Positions 9,716 to 17,349 of a stretch of 37,156 nucleotides of DNA are shown piece after piece; position 1 is the stretch's first letter; each line of letters starts with the position of its first letter. Made by a program: the position numbers and the translations under genes. Source of the DNA: Bacteroidota bacterium (GTDB lineage: Bacteria > Bacteroidota > Bacteroidia > Chitinophagales > Chitinophagaceae); contig JAKQEA010000128.1 of assembly GCA_029558715.1 (NCBI GenBank), positions 1-37,156 on the forward strand. Direction: 5' to 3'. The notes beneath the pieces were generated by a model. It ran no database searches and was not told where the DNA came from. It saw nothing but the letters and a program-made list of their open reading frames with translations.

Positions 9716-10993
9716 ATGAAAAAATCTGCGTTTCTTGTTCTTGTATTGTTGATTACCCTCAATCTTCTTTCTCAGAAAACCTATATCTGGTGCGGCACCC
9801 TGATTGATGGTGTATCTGTTGAGCCCAGAAAGAATATGACAATTGTGGTGGAAAAAAATAAGATAACCGCTGTACAAGCCGGCTTTACAATGGCAGGTGT
9901 TTCTGATAAAACGATCGATCTTAAAACCAAAACCGTGACGCCGGGCTGGATGGATATGCATGTGCATATGGAGCATGAAACCAATCCCAACCGCTACCTG
10001 GAAACTTACACCTTTAACCCGGCTGATTATGCTTTTCAATCAGTAAAGTATGCTGAGATAACATTAATGGCCGGATTCACTACCGTCAGGGACCTGGGAG
10101 GTTCTGGCGTAAATATTTCTTTACGAAATGCCATCAATAAGGGAATAATAAAAGGCCCCCGGGTATTTACAGCAGGAAAGTCGATAGCTACAACCGGCGG
10201 TCATGCTGATCCCACAAATGGATACAAAAAGGAGCTTATGGGTGATCCCGGACCTGCTGAAGGAGTGGCAAACGGAACAGAAGAATGCCGGCAGGCCGTA
10301 AGACAGCGTTATAAGGATGGTTCAGACCTGATAAAAATCACCGCGACTGGGGGTGTACTCAGTGTAGCTAAAAGCGGCAAGAATCCACAATTTTTTGAAG
10401 ATGAAATAGAAGCTATTGTGAAGACAGCAAAAGATTATGGTTTTAAAGTGGCCGTTCATGCTCATGGGGAAGAAGGTATGAAAAGAGCTATCAGGGCCGG
10501 AGTGAATTCCATTGAGCATGGCACTTTTATGGATGATGAAACAATTGAGTTGTTCAAAAAACATGGTACCTGGTATGTACCTACCATCACTGCTGGAAAA
10601 GCAGTCGGCGACTCTGCCAAAATACCGGGATATTATCCCCCGGTAGTGGTACCCAAAGCACTGGAAACTGGTCCGCAAATTCAAAAAACTTTTGCCAAAG
10701 CCTATAAAGCAGGAGTTAAAATTGCCTTCGGGACTGATGCCGGAGTATATAAACATGGAATGAACTGGCTGGAGTTTGGTTATATGATTGAAGCGGGAAT
10801 GACACCTATGGATGCTATTAAGTCGGCCACTATCAACGCCGCTGATCTGTTAGGCGAAAAAGACAAACTCGGGAGTATTGAAGCGGGTAAACTCGCCGAT
10901 ATTGTTGCTCTGGATGGCGATCCGCTGAAAGACTCAAAGGTTTTTGGCAAAGTTGTGTTTGTGATGAAGGATGGTATGGTGTATAAACAGTAA
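9716..10993 (+). CDS. Secreted amidohydrolase, imidazolonepropionase/prolidase-like
   Basis: This 425-residue metal-dependent hydrolase of the amidohydrolase superfamily has an N-terminal signal peptide (about residues 1-20, ending LLSQ), so it acts in the periplasm or outside. Metal ligands are all visible: His82 and His84 in MDMHVHMEH, a likely carboxylated Lys207 in DLIKITATGG, His248/His250 in AVHAHGEEG, His268 in NSIEHGT and Asp341 in FGTDAG. The order and spacing match the Xaa-Pro dipeptidase/imidazolonepropionase-like branch, many of which cleave dipeptides or acyl-prolines. The substrate is not predictable. It is alone on the plus strand; the proC gene ends five bases beyond its stop on the other strand. 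A near-match -7 (TATTTTAG) lies at about 9690. Confidence 0.93.
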   Translation: MKKSAFLVLVLLITLNLLSQKTYIWCGTLIDGVSVEPRKNMTIVVEKNKITAVQAGFTMAGVSDKTIDLKTKTVTPGWMDMHVHMEHETNPNRYLETYTFNPADYAFQSVKYAEITLMAGFTTVRDLGGSGVNISLRNAINKGIIKGPRVFTAGKSIATTGGHADPTNGYKKELMGDPGPAEGVANGTEECRQAVRQRYKDGSDLIKITATGGVLSVAKSGKNPQFFEDEIEAIVKTAKDYGFKVAVHAHGEEGMKRAIRAGVNSIEHGTFMDDETIELFKKHGTWYVPTITAGKAVGDSAKIPGYYPPVVVPKALETGPQIQKTFAKAYKAGVKIAFGTDAGVYKHGMNWLEFGYMIEAGMTPMDAIKSATINAADLLGEKDKLGSIEAGKLADIVALDGDPLKDSKVFGKVVFVMKDGMVYKQ

Positions 10994-10998
10994 AAATC

Positions 10999-11796
10999 TC
11001 AATCCTTTATAATCTTATTATAACTTGCCACCAACCCTCTTATTAACGAAGAGCTGAACCCCTGGTGTTCCATTTCATTAAGTCCGGCAATGGTGCACCC
11101 CTTTGGAGTGGTTACCTTATCGATCTCATGTTCCGGGTGGGTACCCTTTTCCAAAAGAAGTTCCGCAGCTCCTTTGATGGTTTGCGCTGCAATGAGTGAG
11201 GCAGTTGTTGCATCGAACCCTATTTCGATACCACCTTGAATATTGGCACGGATGTAACGCATCGCATACGCTGTGCCACAAGCACCCAACACTGTGGCGG
11301 CATCCATCAGCTTTTCATCAATCATCACTGTTTTTCCTAGCTGATCAAATAACTGCTGGACATAATTTAATTGTGTAACTGATGCACCAGCATGTGACAG
11401 GCAGGTCATGCTTTGCTGAATTGCAATAGCCGTATTCGGCATAGCCCTGATAACTGGTACAGGTTTACCGATTGCTTTTTGCAATTGCTCAATCCACACA
11501 CCTGTGATTACAGATATCACAATGTGCTTTTTAGGATTTAATACCGGCTTAATTTCTTTAACAATATCGGCATAGTTATAAGGCTTCACCGCAAGAATGA
11601 TCACTTCACTGTCACGAACAGCTTTCATGTTATCACTATGCACCATACAGCCCCTTTCTGCAAAACGGCTCAACGCTGAAAGGTTACGACGGGTAATTGA
11701 TAATTCAACCGGGCGGCTGAATTCACTCATGATCAATCCATCTGCAATAGATGCGCCTAAATTTCCACCCCCGATAATTGCTATTTTCTTTGCCAT
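10999..11796 (-). CDS. proC: Pyrroline-5-carboxylate reductase
   Basis: ProC reduces 1-pyrroline-5-carboxylate to proline with NADPH in the cytoplasm. The 265-residue length is typical. The Rossmann loop IIGGGNLGASIADGL is at residues 7-21, followed by AVKPYN, the substrate-region IRAMPNTA and, in the dimerisation domain, GCGTAYAMRYI-like helices and the closing block VTTPKGCTIAGLNEMEHQ. The usual VTSPGGTT is here VTTPKGCT, a mild deviation that should still bind the substrate. It is a single gene, convergent with the amidohydrolase (five bases apart), with divergent spacing of 168 bases to the fasciclin gene. Confidence 0.96.
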   Translation of the reverse strand: MAKKIAIIGGGNLGASIADGLIMSEFSRPVELSITRRNLSALSRFAERGCMVHSDNMKAVRDSEVIILAVKPYNYADIVKEIKPVLNPKKHIVISVITGVWIEQLQKAIGKPVPVIRAMPNTAIAIQQSMTCLSHAGASVTQLNYVQQLFDQLGKTVMIDEKLMDAATVLGACGTAYAMRYIRANIQGGIEIGFDATTASLIAAQTIKGAAELLLEKGTHPEHEIDKVTTPKGCTIAGLNEMEHQGFSSSLIRGLVASYNKIIKD

Positions 11797-11964
11797 TTAC
11801 CATCTTTTGGTAAAGATAAGCATGTAAACAAAATTTTATTTGTTTAAACTATACTGACAAATTTCAAGAAAGACTAAACGACCAATAAAATATCATGTTT
11901 TTTTTCAGAAACTAAAACCTTTTCAGGCAATTGAGTGTTTAATTGACCAAATAAAAAACATATT

Positions 11965-12525
11965 ATGAAAAAGAAATTCTTCTCCCTTTTCACCGCAGTT
12001 GTACTTAGTTCATCCATTTTTATCGCCTGTAATAATGAAGCAGAAACAAAAACAGCTGAAGACAGCACAACCGTTTCAAAAGAAGAGCCAATGGCTCCTC
12101 CGGCTGAGGCACCAAAAGATATTGTTGATGTAGCCGCCGCTTCTGCTGATCACAGCACATTGGTAGCTGCTGTAAAAGCAGCGGGTCTTGTAGAAACCTT
12201 AAAAGGTGCCGGTCCATTCACTGTATTTGCGCCAACCAATGCTGCTTTTAATGCATTACCTGCAGGTACAGTTGACGGCTTATTAAAACCTGAAAACAAA
12301 GCAGACTTAACCAGTATTTTAACCTACCATGTAGTTGCCGGTGCCGTAAAAGCGGCTGACCTGAAAGACGGCCAAAAAGTAAAAACTGTTCAGGGTGCTG
12401 AATTAACAGTATCCATCAAGGATGGTAAAGTAATGATTGACGGGGCAAATGTAACTGCTGCTGATCTTGCAGCAAGCAACGGGGTGATCCATGTTATTGA
12501 TGCTGTAGTAACACCAAAGAAATAA
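11965..12525 (+). CDS. Fasciclin-domain lipoprotein
   Basis: A 186-residue lipoprotein: a signal peptide ends in the lipobox FIAC with lipidated Cys22, then an acidic, proline-rich linker to about residue 50, then one complete fasciclin (FAS1) domain. The FAS1 landmarks are visible: [30 protein letters not shown] (H1 box), LTYHVVAG (H2 box) and the closing [14 protein letters not shown]1 domains mediate adhesion or matrix contacts; the exact role here is unknown. Residues after the Cys (NNEAE) are acidic, which resembles the surface-export signals of Bacteroidota lipoproteins, so outer-surface display is possible. It is monocistronic, ending in a strong hairpin terminator. Confidence 0.95.
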   Translation: MKKKFFSLFTAVVLSSSIFIACNNEAETKTAEDSTTVSKEEPMAPPAEAPKDIVDVAAASADHSTLVAAVKAAGLVETLKGAGPFTVFAPTNAAFNALPAGTVDGLLKPENKADLTSILTYHVVAGAVKAADLKDGQKVKTVQGAELTVSIKDGKVMIDGANVTAADLAASNGVIHVIDAVVTPKK

Positions 12526-12551
12526 GATGCTTTTTCATTTTTGAGATATCT

Positions 12552-12581
12552 AAAAGGAGTAACTTTTGTTGCTCCTTTTTT
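12552..12581 (+). terminator. Intrinsic terminator between fasciclin gene and rfaD
   Basis: A 12-bp stem with one G-U pair (AAAAGGAGTAAC at 12552-12563, partner at 12568-12579) and a TTTT loop is followed by T-rich sequence on the plus strand. It stops the fasciclin gene and, with four Ts on the other strand, may also serve the convergent rfaD. Confidence 0.75.
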
Positions 12582-12582
12582 A

Positions 12583-13581
12583 TTAATAATACTTCTTCAA
12601 TGACAGGAATTCTTTTACATACTCCCCAACTCCTTCCTCCAGTGCATAAAAGCTATCCTTATATCCTGCATTGCGGAGTTTGCTCATATCTGCTTCGGTG
12701 AAATACTGGTATTTATCCCGGATATCTTCCGGTATATCGATATATTCTATCACTGGTTCTTTTCCTATTCCTGCAAAAGTTGCTTTTACCAGGTCTTCAA
12801 AAGTCCTTGCTTTACCTGTGCCGAGATTATACAATCCCGATGTGAAAGTATGCCCCATCAGCCAATAGCAGACCTTTGCCACATCCTCCACATAAATGAA
12901 ATCTCGGAGTTGCTGACCATCTTTGAAATCCGGCCGATGAGATCTGAACAGCTTAACTTTCCCCGTTGATTTAATCTGGTTAAAAGAATGAAATATCACA
13001 CTGGCCATCCTGCCTTTATGATATTCACTAGGGCCGTACACATTGAAGAATTTTAAACCTGCCCAGGAAGGTGGTTGGGCTGCTGATTTTTCCTGAACTT
13101 GCCGAAGCACCCATTTATCAAACTCATTTTTGGAAACTCCGTAAGGATTTAGTGGCTGTAACTTTTCGACAAGCTCATGATCATCTTTGTAACCCAGTTC
13201 ACCGCTTCCATATGTAGCCGCTGAAGATGCATAGACAAGCGGGATATTTTTCTTTGTACAATAATTCCAGATACTTTTTGAATACTCAAGATTCAGTTTT
13301 TCATGAATGGAGTAATCAAACTCAGTCGTATCAGTTCTGGCACCCAGGTGAAACACGAAATCAATTTTGGGGTCTTCTCTTTTCAACCAATCAAACAGTT
13401 CTTCCCGTTCTACCTTAGCAGTAAATTGTTTGGAGTCGAAATTGAACCACTTGTCCTCTTCACTAAAATCATCAACAATAATAATATTGGCATACCCTTG
13501 CTTATTCAAGAATCCAAGCAGGTAGCTGCCGATGAAACCTGCTGCTCCCGTTAACAAAATTGTTTTGCTTTTTTCCATCAT
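12583..13581 (-). CDS. rfaD: ADP-L-glycero-D-manno-heptose-6-epimerase
   Basis: RfaD (HldD) epimerises ADP-D-glycero-D-manno-heptose to the L form used for lipopolysaccharide inner core. The 332-residue product is a short-chain dehydrogenase/reductase of extended type: GAAGFIG NADP loop at residues 12-18, the conserved HLGARTDTTE, ASSAATYG, and the catalytic Tyr147-x3-Lys151 in NPYGVSK. The run RMASVIFHSFNQI and DFIYVEDV also fit the family. Length is close to E. coli HldD (310). The start ATG overlaps the purL stop (ATGA), which implies one operon with translational coupling, an odd pairing of purine synthesis and LPS core sugar synthesis. Confidence 0.95.
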   Translation of the reverse strand: MMEKSKTILLTGAAGFIGSYLLGFLNKQGYANIIIVDDFSEEDKWFNFDSKQFTAKVEREELFDWLKREDPKIDFVFHLGARTDTTEFDYSIHEKLNLEYSKSIWNYCTKKNIPLVYASSAATYGSGELGYKDDHELVEKLQPLNPYGVSKNEFDKWVLRQVQEKSAAQPPSWAGLKFFNVYGPSEYHKGRMASVIFHSFNQIKSTGKVKLFRSHRPDFKDGQQLRDFIYVEDVAKVCYWLMGHTFTSGLYNLGTGKARTFEDLVKATFAGIGKEPVIEYIDIPEDIRDKYQYFTEADMSKLRNAGYKDSFYALEEGVGEYVKEFLSLKKYY

Positions 13582-15812
13582 ATAGAACTTAGTGCTGAGC
13601 CAGCTTCCTCCTTTGATAAATAATCCTCAATTGCCGAATCATATTTTTCTTTCCAGTCTTCAATATGCCCCCACTCCATACCATCCACTTCCACTGAGCC
13701 GTCTGTTACCATACCTAATTCCTCAAATGGATGATTGCCCAAAACTTTCTTCACTGCTTCCAGTTTCTCCTTTTTAACAGACACCACCACCCTGCTTTGT
13801 TTTTCACCAAACCATTGTGCATCCTTCCTTGTATTGTAGTCATTTGCTACTACATCAAAACCAAGAATATTATTGAAAGACGACTCGAGTAAAGTGACAA
13901 ATAATCCGCCTTCGCTGACATCATGAGCTGACTCAATTAACCCCTTACTGATCAGTTCAGTTATTTTTTGTTGCAGGACATACTCTTCCTCCAGGTCGAA
14001 ATGTGGCAACGGAGAAAATTCAACACCGCATATCTTACTCAGGTACTGAGACGAATTGATGTCGTCACCTGATGACCCAATCAATAAAATGATATCTCCT
14101 GCTTCTTTAAAATCCAATGTCATTTTCTTACTTACATCCTCAAGAAGACCAACCATTCCAATTGTTGGTGTAGGATAAACCGGGCCATCAGGATTCTGAT
14201 TGTAAAAACTTACGTTTCCGCCGGTAACAGGTGTATCAAACTTCCGGCAGGCCTCTCCCATACCTTTTATTGCATAAACAAACTGGTAATACACTTCCGG
14301 ATCATAGGGATTTCCAAAATTTAAACAGTTGGTAACACCCAATGGCTGACCACCACTACAAACAATATTTCTCGCCGCCTCACTCACCGCTATCATTGTT
14401 CCTTTATATGGATCTGCAAAAACATAACGGCTGTTACAATCGGTTGTCATTGCTATTCCTTTCCTAGTGCCTTTTACCAAGACCACTGCTGCATCTGTCG
14501 GAGTATTGGTAGAAGTATTATTAGTACCTACCATACTATCATATTGATTATATATCCACCTTTTGGATGCGATTGAGGGGAGCTCAACTATTTGCTCTGC
14601 TACAGCTTTTAAATCTTCAGGAACCGGAATTGAGTCGGGGTTAAATTTTTTTATTTCAGCAAAATAGGTTGGCTCACTATACTCTCTTTCATACTGCGGG
14701 GCACCGCCGCCTAATACTAATTCATATGCCGGAATAGAAGCATCGAGCTGGCCATTCATATAAAAGTCAAGCTTACCATCATCAGTTACTTCGCCGATCA
14801 CAGAGCAAGGTAAATCCCATTTTTCAAACACTTTTTTTACTTCCTCTTCCCTTCCCTTTTCTGCCACCAGCAACATTCTTTCCTGGCTTTCACTCAGCAA
14901 CAATTCCCATGTCTTCATATTTTTTTGCCGGGCAGGTACTTTATCAAGATCAATTCTCATTCCCACTTCACCTTTAGCACTCATCTCAGCAGTAGAACAA
15001 ATAATTCCTGCAGCACCCATGTCCTGCATACCTACTACTGCTCCGGTTTGTATTACTTCCAGACAAGCTTCCAGTAATTTCTTTTCCTGGAATGGGTCAC
15101 CCACCTGTACGGCTGGTAAATCCTGTGCACTTTCGGCTGTAATATCTGCAGATGCAAATGAAGCTCCCCCAATTCCATCCTTACCTGTAGCACTTCCTAC
15201 AAACATTACAGGATTACCTTTTCCAAGAGCGGTAGCAGAAACAGTTTCTCCGGCTTTTACTATACCCACACTCATTGCGTTCACCAAGGGGTTAGTATGA
15301 TAACATTCATCAAAATAAATTTCGCCTCCGACAGTGGGTACACCAAAACAGTTTCCATAGTGACCAATACCATGTACCACACCTGATAGCAAATGTTGAG
15401 TTTTATCTTCTTCCAGGTTTCCGAAACGAAGTGAATTTAGAGCAGCAATTGGTCTTGCACCCATTGTGAAAATATCTCTGTGAATCCCCCCGACACCTGT
15501 GGCTGCACCCTGGAAAGGTTCAATAGCAGAAGGATGGTTGTGCGATTCGATTTTAAATACCACACCAAGTCCATCACCGATATCCATCAATCCGGCATTT
15601 TCTTCACCAGCTTTCACAAGCATTCGGCCACCCTCCCTCGGCAATGTTTTTAACCATTTGATAGAATTTTTATAACTGCAATGCTCACTCCACATACCTG
15701 AGAATGCACAGAGTTCATTAAAGTTGGGAGTTCGCCCTAGTTTTTGTTTTATCAGTTCAAATTCTTCGTCTGTTAATCGTAGCTGTTGAGCGGTTTTTAC
15801 TGTTACTTCCAT
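13578..15812 (-). CDS. purL: Phosphoribosylformylglycinamidine synthase, small PurL subunit
   Basis: PurL makes FGAM from FGAR, ATP and ammonia in purine synthesis. At 744 residues this is the small form, which needs separate PurQ (glutaminase) and PurS subunits; neither is in the window. The signature FSGMWSEHCSYK with His44 lies near the N-terminus, followed by ESHNHPSAIEPFQGAATGVGG, the GSATGKDGIGG loop, the second-half repeat GGNVSFYN and AHDVSEGGL. All are intact and the protein is full length. It heads a purL-rfaD operon. An exact -7 motif lies 19 bases upstream of its start. Its ATG overlaps by two bases the ATG of the divergent membrane protein if that gene starts at 15811. Confidence 0.97.
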   Translation of the reverse strand: MEVTVKTAQQLRLTDEEFELIKQKLGRTPNFNELCAFSGMWSEHCSYKNSIKWLKTLPREGGRMLVKAGEENAGLMDIGDGLGVVFKIESHNHPSAIEPFQGAATGVGGIHRDIFTMGARPIAALNSLRFGNLEEDKTQHLLSGVVHGIGHYGNCFGVPTVGGEIYFDECYHTNPLVNAMSVGIVKAGETVSATALGKGNPVMFVGSATGKDGIGGASFASADITAESAQDLPAVQVGDPFQEKKLLEACLEVIQTGAVVGMQDMGAAGIICSTAEMSAKGEVGMRIDLDKVPARQKNMKTWELLLSESQERMLLVAEKGREEEVKKVFEKWDLPCSVIGEVTDDGKLDFYMNGQLDASIPAYELVLGGGAPQYEREYSEPTYFAEIKKFNPDSIPVPEDLKAVAEQIVELPSIASKRWIYNQYDSMVGTNNTSTNTPTDAAVVLVKGTRKGIAMTTDCNSRYVFADPYKGTMIAVSEAARNIVCSGGQPLGVTNCLNFGNPYDPEVYYQFVYAIKGMGEACRKFDTPVTGGNVSFYNQNPDGPVYPTPTIGMVGLLEDVSKKMTLDFKEAGDIILLIGSSGDDINSSQYLSKICGVEFSPLPHFDLEEEYVLQQKITELISKGLIESAHDVSEGGLFVTLLESSFNNILGFDVVANDYNTRKDAQWFGEKQSRVVVSVKKEKLEAVKKVLGNHPFEELGMVTDGSVEVDGMEWGHIEDWKEKYDSAIEDYLSKEEAGSALSSI

Positions 15813-17220
15813 GCGGTTTACTATTGAGTCGCAAATTTACAGATTGCCGATCACCGGATACACCAAACTTGTCAACTTTATGCTGACAGTCACGGCAATA
15901 ATGGCTATTTTGCGGGATAAACCAAGAGCTTTGGAGTATCTTCTTTTTGTTGGATATCTTATCTTATTTGCCTGGCTGGTTACCAAAGTAAAATTCTTTA
16001 CCTTATCAGGACTTAGCAGACCACAGCTTGTCATTATTTTTTTACTCAAAATAATAGCCGGGATATTTTACGGCTGGATCGGGATTTACTATGGCGGCTT
16101 TGCCCAAATGTGGGATACCTGGCGATTTCATGTAGAAAGTTTACAGGAATACCAACTAATGCAGACTGATCCGGTGGAATACCTGAGTAATCTTTTCCGT
16201 GACCCATACGAAAGTGGATTCTCGAGGTTTTTTGATACAACAGATTCTTACTGGAATGACCTGAAAGGTAATATCCTTATAAAATTTCTATCACTGCTTA
16301 ACATACTCAGTTTTGGCCATTATTATGTCAATGTGATTTTTTATGCTTTTGTAACGCTGTTTGGCGCTATGGCTATTTTCAGAGTAATGGATGATGTTTT
16401 TCCCGGGAAAAAAATGACCATATTGCTGGCTACATTCCTGATACCTTCATTTTTGTATTGGACAAGCGGCATACATAAGGAAGGGCTTATTTTCACCGGT
16501 ATTGCTTTTGTGATCTACAGTATATATTTTGGAAATAAACAAAAAAAATACGGCTTCAAAAGAATAGCGATGCTGCTTACAGGTCTTCTGCTTATACTTA
16601 CACTCCGCAATTTTTTGTTTGTGATAGTCCTCCCCGCAATAATAACATGGGTCATTGCTAATCATTGGCCCAAAAAAGGTCTTGCAATATTTGTCTCTCT
16701 ATACCTGCTTTTCTGTATACTTTTTTTCACAGCCAGGTACATCAGCCCAACACTTGATTTCCCACAAGCTGTAGCTAACAAACAACAGGAATTTATTAAG
16801 TTAATTGGCACTTCCTCTGTCCCAATAAAGCAACTGGAACCTACTGCTATCAGTTTTTTAAAGAACACTCCCCAGGCGGTAACGCTTTCTGTAATGAGAC
16901 CTTATCCAAGTGATGTACATCATATTTTATCATTGGCGGCGGCGGTAGAAGTAGGGTTACTTTTAATTTTACTTATTATTTTCATGTTATGGCGAAAGAA
17001 TAGTGTACAGGCAAAGAATCTTATCAATTTCTGTCTTTTCTTTTCCTTCTCAGTATTACTCGCAATTGGATTTAGTAATAATAACCTGGGAGCAATTGTC
17101 CGGTATCGAAGCATTGTTATACCACTCCTGGTAATCCCTATGGTCGCCCAAATAGACTGGAGCAGGATTTCTGATTATTTATTTAAAAATATTAAAAAAA
17201 ATAATAATATTTTTAAATAA
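15811..17220 (+). CDS. Polytopic membrane protein, polysaccharide-polymerase-like, function unknown
   Basis: I cannot name the family. The product (469 residues from the first ATG) has about 9-11 hydrophobic segments and short loops, with one conserved-looking extracytoplasmic stretch (about residues 95-145: MWDTWRFH, FRDPYESGFSRFFDTTDSYWNDLKG cut here into its key W, D and R residues) and the phrase SGIHKEGLIF near residue 218. This architecture, aromatic and charged residues in one large loop plus an HKEG-type motif at the membrane edge, recalls EpsG/Wzy-like glycan polymerases and membrane glycosyltransferases; that is inference only. The first ATG sits on the purL start codon; ATG at 15880 is an alternative but would cut the first membrane helix. 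The C-terminal tail is Asn/Lys-rich. Confidence 0.75.
   Translation: MRFTIESQIYRLPITGYTKLVNFMLTVTAIMAILRDKPRALEYLLFVGYLILFAWLVTKVKFFTLSGLSRPQLVIIFLLKIIAGIFYGWIGIYYGGFAQMWDTWRFHVESLQEYQLMQTDPVEYLSNLFRDPYESGFSRFFDTTDSYWNDLKGNILIKFLSLLNILSFGHYYVNVIFYAFVTLFGAMAIFRVMDDVFPGKKMTILLATFLIPSFLYWTSGIHKEGLIFTGIAFVIYSIYFGNKQKKYGFKRIAMLLTGLLLILTLRNFLFVIVLPAIITWVIANHWPKKGLAIFVSLYLLFCILFFTARYISPTLDFPQAVANKQQEFIKLIGTSSVPIKQLEPTAISFLKNTPQAVTLSVMRPYPSDVHHILSLAAAVEVGLLLILLIIFMLWRKNSVQAKNLINFCLFFSFSVLLAIGFSNNNLGAIVRYRSIVIPLLVIPMVAQIDWSRISDYLFKNIKKNNNIFK
15832..15839 (-). promoter_or_regulatory. Bacteroidota -7 promoter motif for purL
   Basis: TAAATTTG on the minus strand exactly matches TAnnTTTG, 19 bases upstream of the purL ATG, predicting a leader of about 14 bases. 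It lies inside the first codons of the divergent gene if that begins at 15811. Confidence 0.45.
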
Positions 17221-17349
17221 TAGAAAATCAGCCACTGAACTAAGAAAAATATTGATTTCATCACATTTTTTCCCCGTTCAATTTCATTTTCTACATAAAA
17301 AATTGGAATAATTGCTATAAATCAGTTGCTTTGCTCAAAATCACATTAT

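Noticed and set aside
9623-10039. Minus-strand frame across the start of the amidohydrolase gene (138 codons)
   Set aside because: Most of it is opposite a gene with all metal ligands intact; no signal, domain or promoter supports it.
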